Assembly (NCBI GenBank): GCA_037179385.1
Contig: CM074187.1
Location: forward strand, 11,161,450 to 11,225,449
Reading direction: 5' to 3'
Source: Holothuria scabra
Taxonomy: Eukaryota > Echinodermata > Holothuroidea > Aspidochirotida > Holothuriidae
DNA length: 64,000 nt
Numbering within the stretch: position 1 is the stretch's first letter; every line of letters starts with the position of its first letter. The translations under genes were made by a program, and so were the position numbers. This document shows, piece after piece, positions 1 to 11,380 of this stretch. The notes beneath the pieces are model-generated. The model was not told the DNA's origin. It worked only from the letters and a program-made list of their open reading frames with translations, and made no database searches.

Positions 1-883
1 TCCCTGATTCTAAAATTTGTATTTATTCCAATAGAACAGCTCCAAACACAGTTCCTACCTCTCACAAAATGACAAAGAAAAGCAAGCGGTCTAAAAAAGA
101 ATGATAGGTCTTGTTCGCCAAAAGTTCTCTTTATCACTAATGGGTAAATACAAAATTGTGCCTAGCAATTAATTACCAGTATGGAAGATGGAAAATTTTT
201 GTTTAACATCAAGGACTAAGTTAGTTTGTTAGATAAGATTTAATGACACACCAACACGAATGTTTATATAGTGTCATACTGTTCAAGTCCTCCCATTTCA
301 ATGCCTCTCACAACAAGCTGGGAACACTTTGGGCATATTCTACAACCCCCGGCACACAGGGGGAACAAGGGCTAAGATGCAAACTAATGCTATTTTTGAA
401 ACATTTTGAAGTACTTATAACGGGCACAGTCTTGTTGCGTCGCCAGACTCATGTAGACTACTTCCATGTGATTTGACCCCACTTGCTGATTTTTCCCTCA
501 ACTACTTCCAGAGGTGCCCCCCCCCCCTCCTTACTGCTCACTTTAATATACACATTCTAGATGAGGAAGGTTTGAATAAAATAGATTTTACAATCACCAA
601 GTTAAATTTGAAGACTGTATATGCATATTTCTAATACTTGGGCAAATTATCTCATTAACAGAAGACCTACTTTTTTTAAATATAAATACAGAACAATCAC
701 ACTTCAAATAGAGATATGATGCAGTAACTAACAGATGTGTTGCAGCAGTATTATGGATCTTGGAGATAACATGAGTTTAGGGTTTTCATTACATATAAAC
801 AGCAATATTATACAATGCACTCCCACATAGGCATGGTTGTTCATCTGCAGCTAAAATGCAACATATTGCTTCACTGTGACTTT
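1..883. other. No gene seen
   Basis: AT-rich DNA with short open frames only. None has a recognisable motif or convincing splice signals. A C-run lies near 518-528. Confidence 0.5.
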
Positions 884-1718
884 ATTAAAAGGCAAGAGCA
901 GCCCTCCCTGCCCCCTGCCCCCTACCTCCCTCATTTGAATAAGAATGTAATCTATCATAATTTATGACTTGCCCTTGAGGGTCATGTGACAATTTTCTTA
1001 CTGAATTATAAACTTTTGGAGAGTTACTAATTTGTTTGCCTATGTATGCAATTGCCTACTCAAGCCCTAAAATGTTGTACATATAGACATATCCGATTAG
1101 CGCTGGTTTTTAGTGACTGTAGGCCGCCATTAGTGGGATCCATCAGCCTCAAATCGTCTGTATTTATTGTTTACATGAATTTCAAACCCTCATATTTGGT
1201 GAAATTGGAGAATTCAAGATACAAATTAGTGTACAACCATCCATGACAGAGGTAAGCAAGGAAATGGAAAGATTTAAAGGTGACGGACACCAATTAGGAC
1301 CGACTGAAATCAGACCATCACTTGCTGTCCGGATTTGTGTATACATACAAATATTTATAGAACACTAATTCCAAGAGAGTCAAGGGGATGGAAAGAAAAC
1401 CCTGAAAAAGAATGTAAAGTAAAGCTAAAACAGGTGAGACTGGAGGAGCTTTTTGAAATTAATAACTGTGTGAGCTTTCCTGAAATTTTGTGGGAGTGTA
1501 TTCCAAAGGGAGGTACCAGCAACTGAGAAAGATTTGTCACCCGTATATTTCTTCCTAGAGGGCACTACAAAGAGAGTTGTGTCTTTTGGGAGGTCTTTTA
1601 ACAGGACCCATAGATGGTGGTAATTTGAAAGATATTTGGAAGGAAAATAAAAAGAAATCCACAAGACCTGGCTGTTAGTTTCAAAATAAGGTTGAGGTGA
1701 CTGTTCTTAATCTTTCAA
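884..1718 (+). mobile_element. MITE family B, copy 1, interrupted
   Basis: The left end (TTAAAAGG then AAGAGCAG) and the following ~190 bp match the start of the copies at 18841 and 26276. The right end (about 1625-1718, with TTTCAAAATAAG and GGTGACTG) matches their ends. About 550 bp between roughly 1075 and 1620 is absent from the other copies, so something inserted here; part of it is a LINE tail. The ends are imperfect inverted repeats around GAGCAGTCACC, as in a non-autonomous DNA transposon. Boundaries are approximate. Confidence 0.5.
1340..1600 (-). mobile_element. LINE 3' fragment (C-terminus of reverse transcriptase ORF)
   Basis: On the minus strand a short frame ending near 1425 reads GDKSFSVAGTSLWNTLP and then FKKLLQSHLF before a stop. 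The pattern (S-F-S-V-A, W-N-T-L-P, F-K-x-L-L, H-L-F stop) is the usual C-terminus of the ORF2 protein in CR1/L2-like non-LTR retrotransposons. About 85 bp downstream, in the minus sense, is an AT-rich tail resembling a LINE 3' UTR. The endonuclease and reverse transcriptase cores are absent, so this is a 5'-truncated dead copy. It lies inside the interruption of a family-B MITE. Confidence 0.6.
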
Positions 1719-1959
1719 GGAACCAGAATGCAAAAATGCATTGAGGTTTCGATGATACATACGTGCTCTTTTCAATGAATTGCTACATTTCTTGTAACAA
1801 CAGGTGACCCGAAGTGACCTTTGACTCCACATGTTAGTAACTGGTTTTTTTCTTTTAACCAAAACATTTCTACAAATTTCATACTGTGCCTTAAGATATT
1901 TCGCAAACAATCTGCTTACATCATACACATGAACATATTAAGTTTGAAATGAATCCCAA

Positions 1960-3945
1960 GTTTCCTACCTTAAGATATTGTGTTAAAGAGTTTTTCAGGA
2001 TTTGTCCCCTTCTGACCCCAAATGACCTTTGACCTCTACCAAAATAAAAAGGATTCTTCTTTACATCATAATACATCAACATATCAAGTCTGAAATGAAT
2101 CCAACTTTCCTGTCACGATGTATCATGTAAACAAGGATTTCAGGGTTTGCACCCCATGTGACCCCAAATGACCTATGACCTCCACCAAAATTCTTGGGTT
2201 TTTCCTTACATCATTACGCATCAACATATCAAGTTTGAAATGGATCAAAGTTTCCTACCTTGAAGTATAGTGTAAACCAGGATTTCCGGGGTTTGACCCC
2301 ACGTGACCAAAATGACCTTTGACCTCCACCAAAATATATCCAGTTCTTCCTCACATCATAATGCATCAACATATCAAGTTTGAAATGAATCCAAGTTTCC
2401 TACATTGAGATATAGTGTAAACAAGATATCAGGGTTTGACACCATGTGACCCCAAATGACCTTTGACCTCCACGAAAATATATCCCATTCTTTCCTACAT
2501 CTTAACGCATCTACATATCAAGTTTGAAATTAATCCAAGTTTCCTACCATGAGATATCGTGTAAATAAGGATTTCGGGGTGTGACCCCACGTGACCCCAA
2601 ATGACCTTTGACCTCCACCAAAATCAATAGGGTTCTTCCTTACATCATAACGCATCAACGTATCAAGTTTGAAATTAATCAGTTTCCTACCATGAGATAT
2701 CGTGTAAACAAGGATTTCCGGGGATTGACCCCACGTGACCCCAAATGACCTTTGACCTCCACCAAAATCAACAGGTTTCTTCCTTACATCATAACGCATC
2801 TACATATCAAGTTTGAAATTAATCCAAGTTTTCTATCTTGAGATATTGTGTAAACAAAGATTTTGGTTTTTGACCCCCTGTGACCCCAAATGACCTTTGA
2901 CCTCCACCAAAATATATCCCGTTCTTTCCTACATCTTAACGCATCAACATATCAAGTTTGAAATTAATCCAAGTTTCCTACCATGAGATATCGTGTAAAT
3001 AAGGATTTCGGGGTTTGACCCCACATGACCCAAATGACCTTTGACCTCCAACAAAATCAATAGGGTTCTTCCTTACATCATAATGCATCTACATATCAAG
3101 TTTGAAATTAATCCAAGTTTTCTATCTTGAGATATTGTGTAAACAAAGATTTTGGTTTTTGACCCCCTGTGAGCCCAAATGACCTTTGACCTCCACGAAA
3201 ATATATCCTGTTCTTTCCTACATCTTAACGCATCAACATATCAAGTTTGAAATAAATCCAAGTTTCCTACCATGAGATATCGTGTAAATAAGGATTTCGG
3301 GGTTTGACCCCACGTGACCCCAAATGACCTTTGACCTCCACCAAAATCAATAGGGTTCTTCTTTACATCATAACGCATCTACATATCAAGTTTGAAATTA
3401 ATCCAAGTTTTCTATCTTGAGATATTGTATAAACAAAGATTTTGGTTTTTGACCCCCTGTGAGCCCAAATGACCTTTGACCTCCACCAAAATATATCCCA
3501 TTCTTTCCCACATCTTAACGCATCAACATATCAAGTTTGAAATAAATCCAAGTTTCCTACCATGAGATATCATGTAAATAAGGATTTCGGGGTTTGACCC
3601 CACGTGACCCCAAATGACCTTTGACCTCCACCAAAATCAATAGGGTTCTTCCTTACATCATAACGCATCAACATATCAAGTTTGAAATTAATCCAAGTTT
3701 CCTACCATGAGATATCGTGTAAACAAGGATTTCCGGGTTTGACCCCACGTGACCCCAAATGACCTTTGACCTCCACCAAAATCAATACTGTTCTTCCTTA
3801 CATCATAACGCATCTACATATCAAGTTTGAAATTAATCCAAGTTTTCTAACTTGAGATATTGTGTAAACAAAGATTTTGGTTTTTGACCCCCTGTGACCC
3901 CAAATGACCTTTGACCTCCACCAAAATAAGTAGGGTTCTTTCTCT
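1960..3945 (+). repeat. 145-bp tandem satellite array (DR1 satellite)
   Basis: About 14 tandem units. Equivalent points (the TGACCTTTGACCT motif) fall at 2023, 2169, 2323, 2457, 2602, 2746, 2891, 3035, 3180, 3325, 3470, 3615, 3760 and 3905. From 2457 on the spacing is 144-145 bp almost without exception; the first units are diverged. Two unit types can be told apart: A (AAAGATTTTGGTTTTTGACC; AATATATCCC) and B (GGATTTCGGGGTTTGACC; AATCAATAGG). They alternate A-B-A-B-A-B from 2891 to 3615, a 290-bp higher-order repeat. Short open frames here are by-products of the repeat. The array ends in a divergent half-unit and a CA microsatellite. Confidence 0.95.
2023..3917 (-). promoter_or_regulatory. 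Cluster of 13 perfect DR1 nuclear-receptor sites, plus one variant
   Basis: TGACCTTTGACCT, the complement of AGGTCAAAGGTCA, is present unchanged at 2023, 2323, 2457, 2602, 2746, 2891, 3035, 3180, 3325, 3470, 3615, 3760 and 3905. The unit at 2169 has TGACCTATGACCT. A direct repeat of AGGTCA with a one-base spacer is the established consensus for RXR heterodimers, HNF4 and COUP-TF. The sites are seen in the sequence; that any receptor binds them in vivo is inference. Confidence 0.55.
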
Positions 3946-4028
3946 CAGTAAGGGGTATCTGTGTACCAAGTTTGAGAACTGTCAGACTTTCCCTTCTCAA
4001 GATATCGTGTAAACAAGCAAAGTGTCAC

Positions 4029-4110
4029 AAACACACACACATACACACACACACATACACACATACACACACACATACACACGCACATACACACATACAT
4101 ACACACACAC
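4029..4110 (+). repeat. CA microsatellite
   Basis: About 80 bp of (AC)n with scattered AT steps, directly after the last satellite unit. The same order (DR1 unit, then CA tract, then a GCATAGGTT segment, then ACCAAAAA) occurs at 31216-31417, so it is part of the dispersed element rather than a chance neighbour. Confidence 0.9.
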
Positions 4111-4312
4111 GCCATCATGAATGCATAGGTTTCTCTTTTCATCGAAACCAAAAAAGAAGTCACTCTACCCTTATTTTAGCTTACTACTTACCTCACATTC
4201 ACATTTCTTCCTATCTCTCTTCCATTATATTTATGCAGTGTTCGAACTGCCCTCTAGAGTTTTATCTCAGCCCACAGCTCCACAAAACTGGTAATGTACC
4301 ACACAGTATTAA

Positions 4313-4609
4313 AGGCAGTCATTCATCACCCTAAACTACAGTTTCAGTATACATATATCAAAACTCTCAATTGGTACAGCTCTTTGATTGGCATCACATT
4401 CAAACAATGCATCATAGCTAAATTACACAGCATGGGCACTGAGAGTGTCTTGATTACATATTATGGACTTGTATGACCACTGGGACAAGCCATGAAGCAA
4501 TAAACAAGGATTGTGTCTGGATAAAGATGAGTTTTAGATAAATGTGGAAGGGGCTAGAAGTAAGAAGGTTGGGAGAATTGGAACTGTTTGGGATGATGAA
4601 AATATGCCT
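4313..4609 (+). mobile_element. TTAA-flanked MITE, family A copy 1 (piggyBac-like)
   Basis: A 297-bp element starting AGGCAGTCATTCATCACC and ending with a GATGATGAAAATATGCCT terminus. Ends AGGCA...TGCCT form the inverted repeat. TTAA flanks both sides (4309-4312 and 4610-4613), the target-site duplication typical of piggyBac transposases. The copy at 11084-11380 has exactly the same length and is nearly identical, so both are recent. There is no coding capacity. It would need a transposase supplied from elsewhere; none is seen in the window. Confidence 0.85.
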
Positions 4610-4784
4610 TTAAAACTACATATCATCTTCAGAAGTGATTGCTTTTTTGACTGATCTAATGGGCCCAGAAGTAGTATGTTAGTTAATTTGTTAGTTTCAC
4701 TTCTTAAATTTCAACATTCTGGTTTACCAAAGCAGTGCCCACAACCTTTTTAACAGTTATAGGGTATAGGACTGTTTCCCCTAC

Positions 4785-4931
4785 CACATTGTGTATCACA
4801 GACAATCTGGATCTGCTGCAAGAGAAGTAGATGGCCTCCCACTGGACCTATTACACAGACTGATGGGTCCAGAAGAGACATCTTTTCACCATTTAGTTTC
4901 AATGTGGATGTGTTTTTACAGTAGGGGCCAT
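4785..4931 (-). CDS. Candidate internal exon, unrecognised protein
   Basis: On the minus strand a good acceptor (pyrimidine-rich, ending TTTTCTGCAG) is followed by an open stretch. It reads DGPYCKNTSTLKLNGEKM, continues through DPSVCVIGPVGGHLLLLQ and ends at a possible GTAGGG donor. With that donor the exon is 147 nt, phase 1 at both ends, so skipping it would keep the frame. If the donor is not used, the frame runs on to a stop near 4752. The hydrophobic VIGPVGGHLLLLQ segment looks like a beta-strand-rich domain, but I do not recognise the family. No partner exon could be linked to it. It could belong to the gene with exons at 7.9-15.1 kb only if the terminal-exon call at 7930 is wrong. Confidence 0.35.
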
Positions 4932-5032
4932 CTGCAGAAAACAAAAGACAGCAAAAGCAGGGCCTACTAGCACAAAGTCTTGAACAGTGCAATGACCCCA
5001 TAAAAAACAAGACAAAATATTTGTCCTACTCA

Positions 5033-7929
5033 AGCAGTGGGATACGATTGCCATATGCACATAAGGAGATCAAAATAAGGTCAGAGGTCAATAGAACAGA
5101 ATAAAATTGACAAAGGTCTTTTGTTTTCTCTTTAAAGCCCCTTCAATCATACCACTCCATAAAGCTTTACAACCCCCATTACTTCATACTATGTATCAGA
5201 AACTTCTCATGTGGTTGCTCCATATATATATATCATATTTATTGTTTAAATATTTCATAATATTGGTCTGTTTCAAACTCTTGTTATGAAACTCTACCCG
5301 CATTCAATTGTGCTAGGCCATAACACTCAATGGTAACCAAAGCAAATTTCAAAAAGAACACGCCACTCTCACACAACAATAATTTTCAAGGTTGAATATG
5401 TGATATCTAGATCACAAGCCGCGGTATCATGATCACAGCAAATACCCTCAGAGCTTCAAAGAAATCTATCACAATTTGAAAATGCGGCACTTAGTAATTC
5501 GTAGACAACCACAAAAGAGACACTAGTAAATTGAAATTGTAATAGATAAAAAAGAGATAATGTCGGTTCCCCCACTGTTGCCGTTTACTACCGACTTTGC
5601 TTTTGTTCCAGTGTTTACTTAGCGTTTTACGACCAGCCACCATACCTGGAAACACAGCTCACAATAAAATGCCTTGTAGAGTAACTGCTGAACCTGTTGT
5701 CATGTACTGAAGAAAAGGAAATATACAGTGCAAAATGAAATGAATCTGTGAGAGATGTATGTCAACATGCTGAAAATTTGGTAACCCAGTTGCGACTTTA
5801 TTTGAATGTACAATAAAATGCCTGTGTGAATTGAACTCCTTTGCAGTACTTTGACAAGTTCTAATCAAAGTGAGGGCAATATCTTATAACAGATATATAA
5901 CCAAGAAAATATACTGTATTAAGAAATTTATTAGCATGATAAAATATGTGTCAAAATAACTTCAATTTGACAATTTTGACGATGCTACACTTGACATAAG
6001 ATCAGAAGTAAAACCAGGAATAAGTCTGGCTGCATAGCATAATCATTCTTATTTTCAGCTTGATTTTTAAGTTTCTTGATAAATCAATAATATAATTTTG
6101 GAGAACTTGAAAAAGACAAATCAGTAAACTCATGTTTACTAAGATGAAATATTTCATCTTGTGCATTTTTTTAAGGTTCTCATGAAAAAGCAAACCACAA
6201 CTTTAGCCAGTCTTGCAAAATGTTGGTGCTTAGGTGCAGGATTGCATGATTCCTGAACTCAAATGAAAAATACTGCTAAGAAAACATTTGTCTTTGGACA
6301 GTTCCTCTTTCCTACATATTAACTGAGAAAAAATTGTGAATGGGAGGAGTTTCCAGCTCATTTTTTGAACCTTAGCACCATCACAAAGGTTTTGCATTCC
6401 CAGGGCAGTGATACCCTCTTCTTGGTCTTCCTCAGTAAGGTGATGTAAGTTAATATTACAGGAATTTAAAAATTATTGACCCTAAAAGAAAACAATAATT
6501 TGTCTATTTTAAGTAAAGTTCAAGTCACAATAATAACAGCTAGAAACTACTTCATCATCCCTTCAGACCAACACCCAGAATTACTGACTTGGTGGGAGGC
6601 ACATCACCATTCCAGATACCCTCCCCCTTTGAAAAATTTTTGCATTTTTCAAGGGGGCCTAAATGCACAATGGTGCAAGATCTTTCACTTTGACAAAATT
6701 CAATAATCCTGGCAATATTTTTGTTATTCTTCAATGCGAAACATTTTTACTGGAAAATATGGGGAGGGGGGTGTGCTTTTGTGTTCCCATAGGTACATAC
6801 CTGCCCCTCCCTCCATTCATCTCCCATTATCCCTTCACCATCCCCTCACTCACTGGATGAACAAATAATAGATGAGAAGAAAACAAGAGTTTGATCACGA
6901 CAACAAAATTAATGAGTTTCAGAAAGTGATGTCAAAGGAAAGATTGATGTCGGCCAAGGTGAAAATCCTGAAATCCCATCAAAGTTTATCCCAAAACATA
7001 TTAAAATAAGATCATGCTGAACTAGGGCAACAAGGTGTAAATAATGGCTGGACACCATCGGTTCAAAACAAAGCGATTTTCTGTCTCCTTTTTGCAATAA
7101 TTTAAAATACTTTACATCTTTGACACAAAAACTACTGTACAAGTTCACAGAAATTTTGGACATTTTTTTAATTTTATTTTTATAGTAGTTCCTTTCCTTC
7201 CTCACTCCCCTCCTCACCCCTCCCTACCATCTCCATGCTCCCATTAGCTCTTCTGAATGATACTTCTGTGTAGCTGGTCTTTCAAATGTGCATCCAAAAC
7301 AGAGAGTGGACCCTACTTGTGTTTATCTATAAATCCATCCGATGCTCAAAAAAGTGCACTTTTTATTTTTAATCCCCAACAAGAGATGATTGTCTCTTAA
7401 AATGACAATTTACCCTAAAGGCTATGGATCATTATACTAGGACTGTAACATTACACTTTTTACATTCTATAAGGTTGTTAACCCTCACATAACGGTGGAC
7501 TATTTACACTTTTAATAAAACCAGACAGAGGTTTCACTGTGACACCAAAAATCCCCTTAGTTGGAATTTGACCCCATGGGATATTAGCCATGAAGAGGAA
7601 AACTTGAACTACTCTCAACAGCTGTACCCAAGATCTATCTTTCCTTTTTGACTTGTATACCTGTACCATGTGATCCCAGCAGGTCAAACCAAATTCTTTG
7701 AAAGGCTTTAGCCGAACCTGAGAAGTCGCCCAGCCATCTGATACCATAATTTGGCACAGAATGACCCAAAGGTAAAAAAGATGTTAACAAAATTTTTCAT
7801 GCAAAAGGACTTATTCCACAAAGCTGCCTAAATATATGACATTGTTTCTTACTTTAGAAGTACATTCACCTTCCATTTTATTAAACTAACACAGCTGCTA
7901 GCTATTCATATGTCTCCCACACCTCTTTG
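5033..7929. other. Long stretch without a supported gene
   Basis: AT-rich DNA. A minus-strand frame at 7478-7747 (89 codons) stays open, with an AG at its head, but has no motif and no clear donor, so it is not called. I see no repeat shared with other parts of the window. Confidence 0.4.
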
Positions 7930-8123
7930 TCAACTTCGAAACACCAATATAACATTACCCGCCAAATCATCAACCGAGATCAGACCCAAGGAGCCTTTAG
8001 TCTCCGGTTTCAAACATAATGGCACGGAACAAGAATGGCTGGTGGCGCTCGTCGAAAAAGTGACAATTCCATCCTCGGTGAAGGATATCTTCAATTCCAC
8101 ATAAAAACAGGTCCACTTTTCAT
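7930..8123 (-). CDS. Candidate terminal exon, unrecognised protein
   Basis: After a minus-strand acceptor (CTTCACTGAG, only weakly pyrimidine-rich) the frame runs 63 codons to a TGA at 7930-7932. It includes EKWTCFYVELKISFTEDG and ends DDLAGNVILVFRS. Alternating hydrophobic residues suggest beta strands. The stretch is richer in CpG than its surroundings, as coding DNA often is here. Intron phase at its start is 1. It may end the gene whose exons lie at 14393-15114, but the exons between were not found. The opposite strand is also open (7910-8104), which lowers confidence. Confidence 0.35.
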
Positions 8124-8459
8124 CTCAGTGAAGTACAAATAGTTTATGACTTAAACTTCTGACTGGTGTAATTTTTCCAATCGTTCCAAACAATTGGTCA
8201 CGATTGGATTTATGGGGCATTCAGCAGTTTTATTAGAGCCACGTGCAGATTCCCCATTCATACCATACATTGAAAAGTCAAAATATTGAACTGTAAAGCA
8301 AATATGACTAAGGGTCATAGACCTCAAAATATCTTCTATATTTATGGAAAAAATGCACTTGTCACATGACAGGATTGAAGACTGAACTTACAAACAGAAG
8401 CATTATATTCTGAAACTTTCCCTTTCATAAAAACCAGTTTCATCAGAAGTTTCGTTTTC

Positions 8460-8745
8460 TTAAAAGGCAAATCCACTCACCCCAAACTACAATTCTTGTA
8501 GGTGTAAACAGAAATTCTCCATTGGCTCATCTCTTTAATTGATTGTTAACTCAAGAAATACAGAGTACCAAAGCTTATCTAACACAGCATGATCTGTACT
8601 GGGGGTTTTGATTATACACAATGACCTTTCTTTAGTCACCCTGTAACATTAAATTGAGGTTGTGTCTGGATGAGGATGAATTTCAGGCAATTGTGGGAGG
8701 GGCTTAAGTAAGAAGGTTAGGAGAAGTGGTACTCTTCGGTCAAAA
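8460..8745 (+). mobile_element. Diverged relative of MITE family A
   Basis: It starts TTAAAAGGCAAATCCACTCA and carries the family-A landmarks in order: a CCAAACTACA segment, TCTTTAATTGATTG, ACACAGCATG, TTGTGTCTGGATGAGGATGA and GGGAGGGGCTTAAGTAAGAA. The right end is not clear. It belongs to an older subfamily together with the copies near 46.9, 49.4, 56.1 and 61.0 kb. Confidence 0.6.
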
Positions 8746-8984
8746 GAATTGGACCGTCAACTAGAGAGGAAGCAAGGCCATACACATCCCATAATGGAAC
8801 ACTTCTTTAAGATGTAGTAGACATTGTCTGACAAATCTTTGAACCAAAAGTTACTGGGGACTTGCCACCTATCCTCTCCCATCCTCCTACAGTAATTCTG
8901 ATAACCCTACTAACAAATATGTTGCATGGTCGAGTGATTAGAAAAGGTCTGCAGTTTGACTCATAGTCAGGTCATGTCCAAGAT

Positions 8985-9375
8985 TTATGAATGCAGCCTA
9001 TACTGCCATTGTGCTTGATGCTCAGCATATAAAGCAAATGAAACAAGGAAAATAAGCCAGGGAACCACAACTTGGGAAACGGCTGTGACTGTCCCAACTT
9101 GCCAGTTAGTTACAGAAAAAGAGAAGCAAAACAATGTCTAACCATCAAACCAACAAATCTGTTCTGTTTACAATCAAAACTTTTGTTTACTTGTGTGTGA
9201 ATTAAACTTTGCCATTTTTCTACAAAAATGTTATCCACTTTATGACTTTACAAGTGTACAAACATGCACTGAAGTCAGAAGGTTAGTTAGATGGAATTTT
9301 ATGGCCCAGTTTCCAACCTATTGGTTCATGTCGAGCTGGCCACAGCCTTTTTCCAGTTGTGGCTCACATGCACTG
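8985..9375. mobile_element. Two SINE-1 fragments, head to head
   Basis: At 8985-9115 (+) and 9265-9375 (-) are pieces of the SINE body found complete at 10060-10335. Shared landmarks are ACCACAACT, a GGCTGTG/GGCCACAGCC block, a CCAGTTTCCAACC block and a GTTAGTTAGATGG end. The two pieces face in opposite directions. Confidence 0.55.
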
Positions 9376-10059
9376 AAGGGATGTCATTTACCCAACCATG
9401 AATCAAAATGCCATGTTATCTATCAAGCTTCATGTTTTACATAAAGTATGATATAAGCACGTTACTTGTTGGTGGAAAAGTTGGAAAGCTAGAGGGCTCC
9501 TTCCTGGGAAATATTGGTATCTGGAAGGAAATTAAGGAAATTGGAAGGATATTCCCCATTCTTTTATATTAGTCTCTTAGTGGGATTTTTTACATCCATC
9601 CTAACTACCAAGTTGCTCCTGTCCCATTCCAAAAACAAAGAGTATGATGGGTATCATAATAGTATGGGCTCACCTACTCTGCAGTCTTACCTGTTATGCT
9701 TCCCATATTAGGTCAGCTCAATCTCCCCATTGACAAACTAGGGAAATGGTACTAAGCACACACTCTAACGACATTACTCAAGCGCATGTACCGACAGAAT
9801 GTGCAAGGCGGACCAGTGCAAAACTCTACTGTAATGAAAAATACAAGGTCTAGTATGAGCAGTTCACGTACTACAGTGCCCATCCACTATGCAGGTACAC
9901 AAAACCACTGTAGCAACTAATTCACATTGTACAGACATGACTTAAACATCATGGAAAAGCACTGGGAAAAAAAGTTGTATGGTGGGGTGATAGGCCTACA
10001 GTAGTTCAAAAAGAAAAGTGGACATGAGAACTAAAACCAGTGGTATCCCAATCCCAGAG

Positions 10060-10335
10060 CTACTGTAGGTTTGTTAGTAAATTAGATGGCGATTTACCCC
10101 AGTTTCCAACCAACTGGTTCAAGCCGAGCTGGTCAAGGCTTTTTTCCAGTTGTGGTTCACTGACTTGTTTTTTCTACTCTATTGCATATGCAGAGCATCA
10201 TGCACAATGGCAGTAGGTTCCATTTTTACAATCTTTGGTATGACTCACCTGGGAATAGAACCTGGGCTTTCCACATGAGAGGCCGATGCTCTTACCATTT
10301 GACCAAACACGCAGTTCAGAGCTACAGTAGGACTC
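10060..10335 (-). mobile_element. tRNA-derived SINE (SINE-1), near full length
   Basis: Read on the minus strand, the head has an A-box match (TGGTCAAATGG) and, about 45 nt later, a B-box-like GGTTCTATTCC, as in RNA polymerase III promoters of tRNA genes. A body follows (TGCCATTGTGCATGATGCTC, ACCACAACTGGAAAAAAGCC, a CCAGTTGGTTGGAAACTGG block) and a degenerate (ACTA)n-type tail. Truncated copies of this body occur at 8985, 9265, 10620, 31540, 55470 and 63470. The head cannot form a proper tRNA acceptor stem, so it is a SINE head and not a tRNA gene. Confidence 0.7.
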
Positions 10336-10619
10336 GCCCAGCTGTATAGGATTGCAAACATCTTCTGAAGTTAACCGACTTTTTGAGCACTGTACATTCC
10401 AGATATAATAATCAACCATTTTACATTTCCTATGCAGTTAAGTAGAAGCCCAGAGTCGATATTTAACTCCCAGGCCCAGACAAAGGGTGTGGAGTGGGGC
10501 CCTTCACAAGTATTTGCGGAGTAAGAAAAGCTCATGCCAGCTCTTCTGAGATGTAATGTACTAACAATATTTATAGGTCTGCCTGGCACCTAGTTCTGGA
10601 TTTGGTAAAGTACAGTAGT

Positions 10620-10790
10620 TAATAAAGAACAGAGTTAGGTGGATGAGGTTTTACTACTCAGTTTCTAACCAATCAGCTTAACTCGGGCCAGCCACAGCCT
10701 TTATCCCAGTTAGGCTAACTGGCTTGTTTTCCCTACTCCACTGCTTATGCTAAGCAACACCCATAGCTGCAGTACAGTAGGTTCCATTTT
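10620..10790 (-). mobile_element. SINE-1 fragment
   Basis: Diverged, 5'-truncated copy of the SINE at 10060-10335 in the same orientation. It shares the GGCTTGTTTTCCCTACTC and GTAGGTTCCATTTTT landmarks. Confidence 0.55.
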
Positions 10791-11083
10791 TTAAAGTCTC
10801 CTGTTTTAAAGTTACCCTGGCTGTTAATACAAGTACTCCAAATACTCACAAAGGTTACAGTATGGTAAAGTAAAGCTTAGTCATGATTAACATTTATTTG
10901 GGATCCAGGGCATTGCATAGCTGTGGTTATGTAACATAATATTCTAAATGTTAAGTATAGCAATCATTCACATACCCCTGTATTGCTGGGAGCTTGTAGT
11001 GTGGGAAAGCGAGGGTGAGATCATGGCACTAGCTCAAAGCCTCTGACTGAGAAAGGATACCCAGATGATGAGTCATTGTTTAA

Positions 11084-11380
11084 AGGCAGTCATTCGTCAC
11101 CCTAAACTACAGTTTCAGTATGAATATATCAAAACTCTCAATTGGTACAGCTCTTTGATTGATATCACATTCAAACAATGCATCATAGCTAAATTACACA
11201 GCATGGGCACTGAGAGTATCTTGATTACACATTATGGACTTGTATGGCCACTGGGACAAGCCATGAAGCAATAAACTAGGATTGTGTCTGGATAAAGATG
11301 AGTTTTAGGTAAATGTGGGAGGGGCTAGAAGTAAGTAGGTCGGGAGAATTGGAACTGTTTGGGATGATGAAAATATGCCT
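11084..11380 (+). mobile_element. TTAA-flanked MITE, family A copy 2 (piggyBac-like)
   Basis: 297 bp, the same length as copy 1 at 4313 and nearly identical base for base. TTAA flanks it at 11080-11083 and 11381-11384. It begins AGGCAGTCATTCGTCACC and ends in ATATGCCT. Confidence 0.85.

Noticed and set aside
2530..2799. 89-codon frame with an internal duplication
   Set aside because: It lies wholly inside the 145-bp satellite, and the duplication is the repeat itself.
1960..3945. CRISPR-like regular repeat array
   Set aside because: Units are 145 bp and similar along their full length, with no unique spacers, in an animal genome; it is a satellite.
10230..10330. tRNA gene
   Set aside because: A- and B-box-like motifs are present but no acceptor stem pairs; the sequence continues into a SINE body with other copies in the window.
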